Source of the DNA: Kingdonia uniflora
Taxonomy: Eukaryota; Streptophyta; Magnoliopsida; Ranunculales; Circaeasteraceae
DNA: 64,000 nucleotides
NCBI GenBank assembly: GCA_014058105.1
Contig: JACGCM010002742.1
Coordinates: forward strand, 372,001-436,000
Reading direction: 5' to 3'
The position numbers and the translations under genes were made by a program. This document shows positions 61,126-64,000 of this stretch, one piece after another (position 1 is the stretch's first letter; each line of letters opens with the position of its first letter). The notes beneath the pieces were generated by a model, which did not search any database, was not told where the DNA came from, and was given only the letters and a program-made list of their open reading frames with translations.

Positions 61126-64000
61126 ATTGTGATTCATTTGGGAACAATCGTAGAATATTTGGTCGAAACGAAACTCTTAAAAACGATCCAAACTCTCAAA
61201 CGACTTGCCGGTAACCATGCTTCTCAGAATAGCGATTAAAAGCATCGGAGAGGTACGAAATATATACCGGCAAAAAGTTTAATCCAGGAGTGTTGCGATT
61301 CATTTGGTAACTATCCTTGCATGTATTTGGACGAAACGAAACTCTTTAAAATGATCCAACCTCTCAAATGTCTTGTCGCCAGCAAAGCTTCTTAGAATAA
61401 CGATCTAAAGCAACAGCGAGGTACGAAATCGGTACCGGTCATAAATTCAAACCGGGATTATAGCGATTAATTTGATAATAATCCTAGCATGTTTTCGCCC
61501 TAAACGAAACTCTTTAAGATATCTAAACTCTCAAACGAGTTGTTGGTTACGAAGCTTCCCCAAATTGCGGTCTAAAGCATCGGGAAGGTTCGAAATCTTT
61601 ACCGGTCTAAAATTCAAACTGGGATTATTTCAATTTATTTAGGAGCATCCTTACATGTTGTCAGGCATGAAAAAACTCATTTAAGTGATCGATCCTCACA
61701 AATGAGTTGCCGATAGCCAAGCTTCATCGAATTACTATCTGAAGCACCGGAGAGGTACATAATCCCTTCAGTTCTAAATTCAAACCGAGAGTATTGTGAT
61801 TCATTTGGGAACAATCGTAGAATATTTGGTCGACACGAAATGCTTAAAAGCGATCCAAACTCTCAAACGACTTGCCGGTAGCCATGCTTCTCTGTATAGC
61901 GATTTAAAGTATCGGGGAGGTACGATATCCATACCATTAAAAAGCTCAAATCGGGAGTGTTACGATTCATTTGGTTACTATCCATGCATCTATTTGGATG
62001 AAACGAAACTCTTTAAAATAATCCAACCTCTCAAATGACTTGCCGCCAACAAACCTTCTCAGAATAGCGATCTAAAGCATCTTCGAGGTAAGAAATCGGT
62101 TCCAGTTTTAAATTCAAATCGGGATTATAGCGATTCATTCGGTAACAATCCTAGCAAGTTTTCGGTCAAAACAAAACTCTTAAAAATATCCAAACTCTCA
62201 AACGTGTTTCAGATAGCGAAGCTTCTACGAATTGTGATATAAAGCATCGGGAAGGTACGAAATCCGTACCGATCAAAAATTCAAACTGGGAGTATATCGA
62301 ATCATTTATGAGCATTCCTAGCATTCTTTCCGGTATGAAAAAACTCATAAAAGAGATCGATCCTCTCAAATGAGTTGTAGGTAGCCAAGCTTCTTCGAAT
62401 TAATATCTAAAGCAACGGAGAGGTACAAAATCCGCTCTGTTCTAAAATTCAAACCAGGCGTATTATGATTCATTTGGGAACAATCCTAGTATGTTGTCGG
62501 GCGATACAAAACTCTTAAAAATGATCTAATCTTACAAACGTGTTACCGGCAGTAAAGCTTCATTTAATTGCGATCTAAAGCAATGAAGAGGTACGAAATC
62601 CGTACAGGTCAAAAATTCAAACCGGGACTATTGCAATTCATTTGGTAACTATCAGAGCATGTATTTGGTCGAAGTAAATTTCTTAAAAATGATCCATCCT
62701 CTTAAACGACTTGCCTCCTAAAAAGCTTCTCTGAATAGCGATCTAAAGCATCTGTGAGGTACAAAATCGGTACCGGTCATAAATTCAAAACGGGATTATA
62801 GAAATTCATTTTGTATCAATCCTAGCATTTTTTCGGTCCAAATTAAACTCTTAAAAAATATCCAAACTCTCAAATGAGTTGCATATAGCGAAGCTTCGCC
62901 GAATTGCGATATAAATCATCGGCAAGGTTCGAAATCTGTACCGGTCAAAAATTCAAACTGGGAGTATGTCGATTTATTTAGGAGCATTCCTAGTATGTTG
63001 TCAGGCATGATAAAAATCATAAAAGTGATCGATCCTCTCAAATGAGTTGTAGGTGGCCATGCTTCTTCAAATTACTATCTAAAGCAACGGAGAGGTACAA
63101 AATCCGTTCTGTTCTAAAATTCAAACCGTGAGTATTGTGATTCATTTGGGAACAATCCTAGCATGTTGGCAGGAGATACAAAACTCTTAAAAATGATCCA
63201 ATCTCTCAAACGTGTTGTCGGAAGCAAAGCTTCATTTAATTGCGATCTAAAGCAATGAAGAGGTACGAAATCCGTACCGGTCAAAAATTCAAACCGGGAG
63301 TATTGCAATTCATTTTGTAACTATCTGAGCATATATTTGGTCGAAGTGAATTTCTTAGAAATGATCCAACATCTCAAACGACTTGCCGGTAGCCAAGGTT
63401 CTCAGAATTGTCATATAAAGCATCGGAGAGGTACAAAATTCGTACCGTTCAAAAATTCAAACCTTGTGTATTGCGATTCATTTGGTAACTGTCCTAGCAT
63501 GGATTTTTTCAAAACAAAACTCTTAAAAATGATCCAACCTATCGAACGACTTGCCGGTAGCATAGCTTCTCTGAATAGCGATCTAAAGCATCGGAGAGGT
63601 ACAAAATCTATACTGCTCATAAGTCCAAACCGGGAGCATTACGATTAATTTGGTAACTATCTTAGCATGTATTTGGTCAAAACGAAACTCTTTTATGTTA
63701 TCCAATCTCACAAGCATCTGTGTGGTGCGAAATCTGTACCGGTCATAAATTCAAGACGGAATAATAGCGATTCATTTGGAAAATATCTTATCATGTTTTC
63801 GGTCTAAACGAAACTCTTAAAAAATATCTAAACTCTAAAACGTGTTGCTGGTAGCGAAACTTCTCCGAATTGCGATATAAAGCATCAGGAAGGTACGAAA
63901 TCCGTACCGATCAAAAATTGAACCCGGGTGTATATCGATTCAGTTAGAAGCATTCCTAGCATGTTGTCGGGCATCACAAATCTCATAAAAGCGATCGAAC

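Larger units (their letters stand above)
43188..64000. repeat. Satellite array, distinct subfamily, 4-monomer HOR
   Basis: The same 168-bp satellite, but its monomers differ from those left of 41 kb. Four types alternate: T1 with AGGAGCATTCC and GAATTACTATC; T2 with GAATATTTGGTC and AAAAGTTC; T3 with CATGTATTTGG and CTTGCCGCCAGC; T4 with TTATAGCGATTC and GCATCGGGAAGG. T1 lies at about 43231, 43912, 44571, 45243, 46419, 47431, 48080, 48911, 49590, 50762, 51748, 52419, 53065, 54242, 55411, 56085, 56745, 57414, 58085, 58757, 59235, 60734, 61641, 62306, 62980 and 63950. Most steps are near 672 bp (4 x 168); steps near 1175 and 1010 bp are 7- and 6-monomer versions. No gene or RNA is seen in these 20.8 kb. 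Confidence 0.94.

Noticed and set aside
1..64000. CRISPR array
   Set aside because: The repeats are about 168 bp, contiguous and divergent, with no unique spacers and no cas genes, and the surroundings are eukaryotic.
1..64000. CENP-B box
   Set aside because: The CGGGA of AAACCGGGAG invites comparison with the box, but the TTCG half is absent at the required spacing, so the core positions do not match.
1..64000. LTR retrotransposon of the centromeric (CRM) type
   Set aside because: No LTRs, primer-binding site, gag, integrase or chromodomain sequence is visible; the only mobile remnants are the two LINEs.
1..64000. tRNA, rRNA or other RNA genes
   Set aside because: No A/B-box tRNA folds or rRNA-like conserved stretches were noticed in either LINE region or between monomers.

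Overview
The window is plant heterochromatin, most likely (peri)centromeric. About 60 of 64 kb is one tandem satellite with a monomer of about 168 bp, broken only by two degenerate LINE fragments. Kingdom is inferred from the LINE remnants: both end in a zf-RVT domain followed by a C-terminal RNase H domain, the layout of plant L1-type LINEs. The species cannot be told from the sequence. I see no intact host gene, no RNA gene and no CRISPR array.

Layout. 1-4278 and 6172-6974: satellite with a 13-monomer higher-order repeat (HOR, about 2185 bp), split by a 5'-truncated minus-strand LINE (4279-6171) with a 16-bp target-site duplication and a short poly(A). 6975-25260: an 18-monomer HOR of about 2970 bp in six successive units, some altered by monomer gain, loss or patch exchange. 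25261-35055: a composite HOR of about 5.3 kb (32 monomers) that contains the 18-mer flanked by monomers of the 13-mer family. 35056-40350: a 6-monomer HOR of about 1008 bp with one block from the 18-mer family inserted. 40351-41092: a few divergent monomers. 41093-about 43187: a plus-strand LINE fragment with five in-frame stops, no poly(A) and no clear target-site duplication. 43188-64000: a different satellite subfamily built on a 4-monomer HOR (about 672 bp), with a six-monomer cassette recurring about four times.

The monomer length is 56 codons, so reading frames stay open from monomer to monomer on both strands. That explains nearly all the apparent ORFs of 60-213 codons; I do not regard them as genes. 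Most monomers carry one AAGCTT site and a conserved stretch that, in its best copies, holds two back-to-back inverted repeats. A centromeric role is inference from monomer length, HOR structure and dyads; nothing in the sequence proves it. HOR periods were measured by locating marker motifs by eye; percent identities were not computed except for one exact pairwise comparison (54401-54736).
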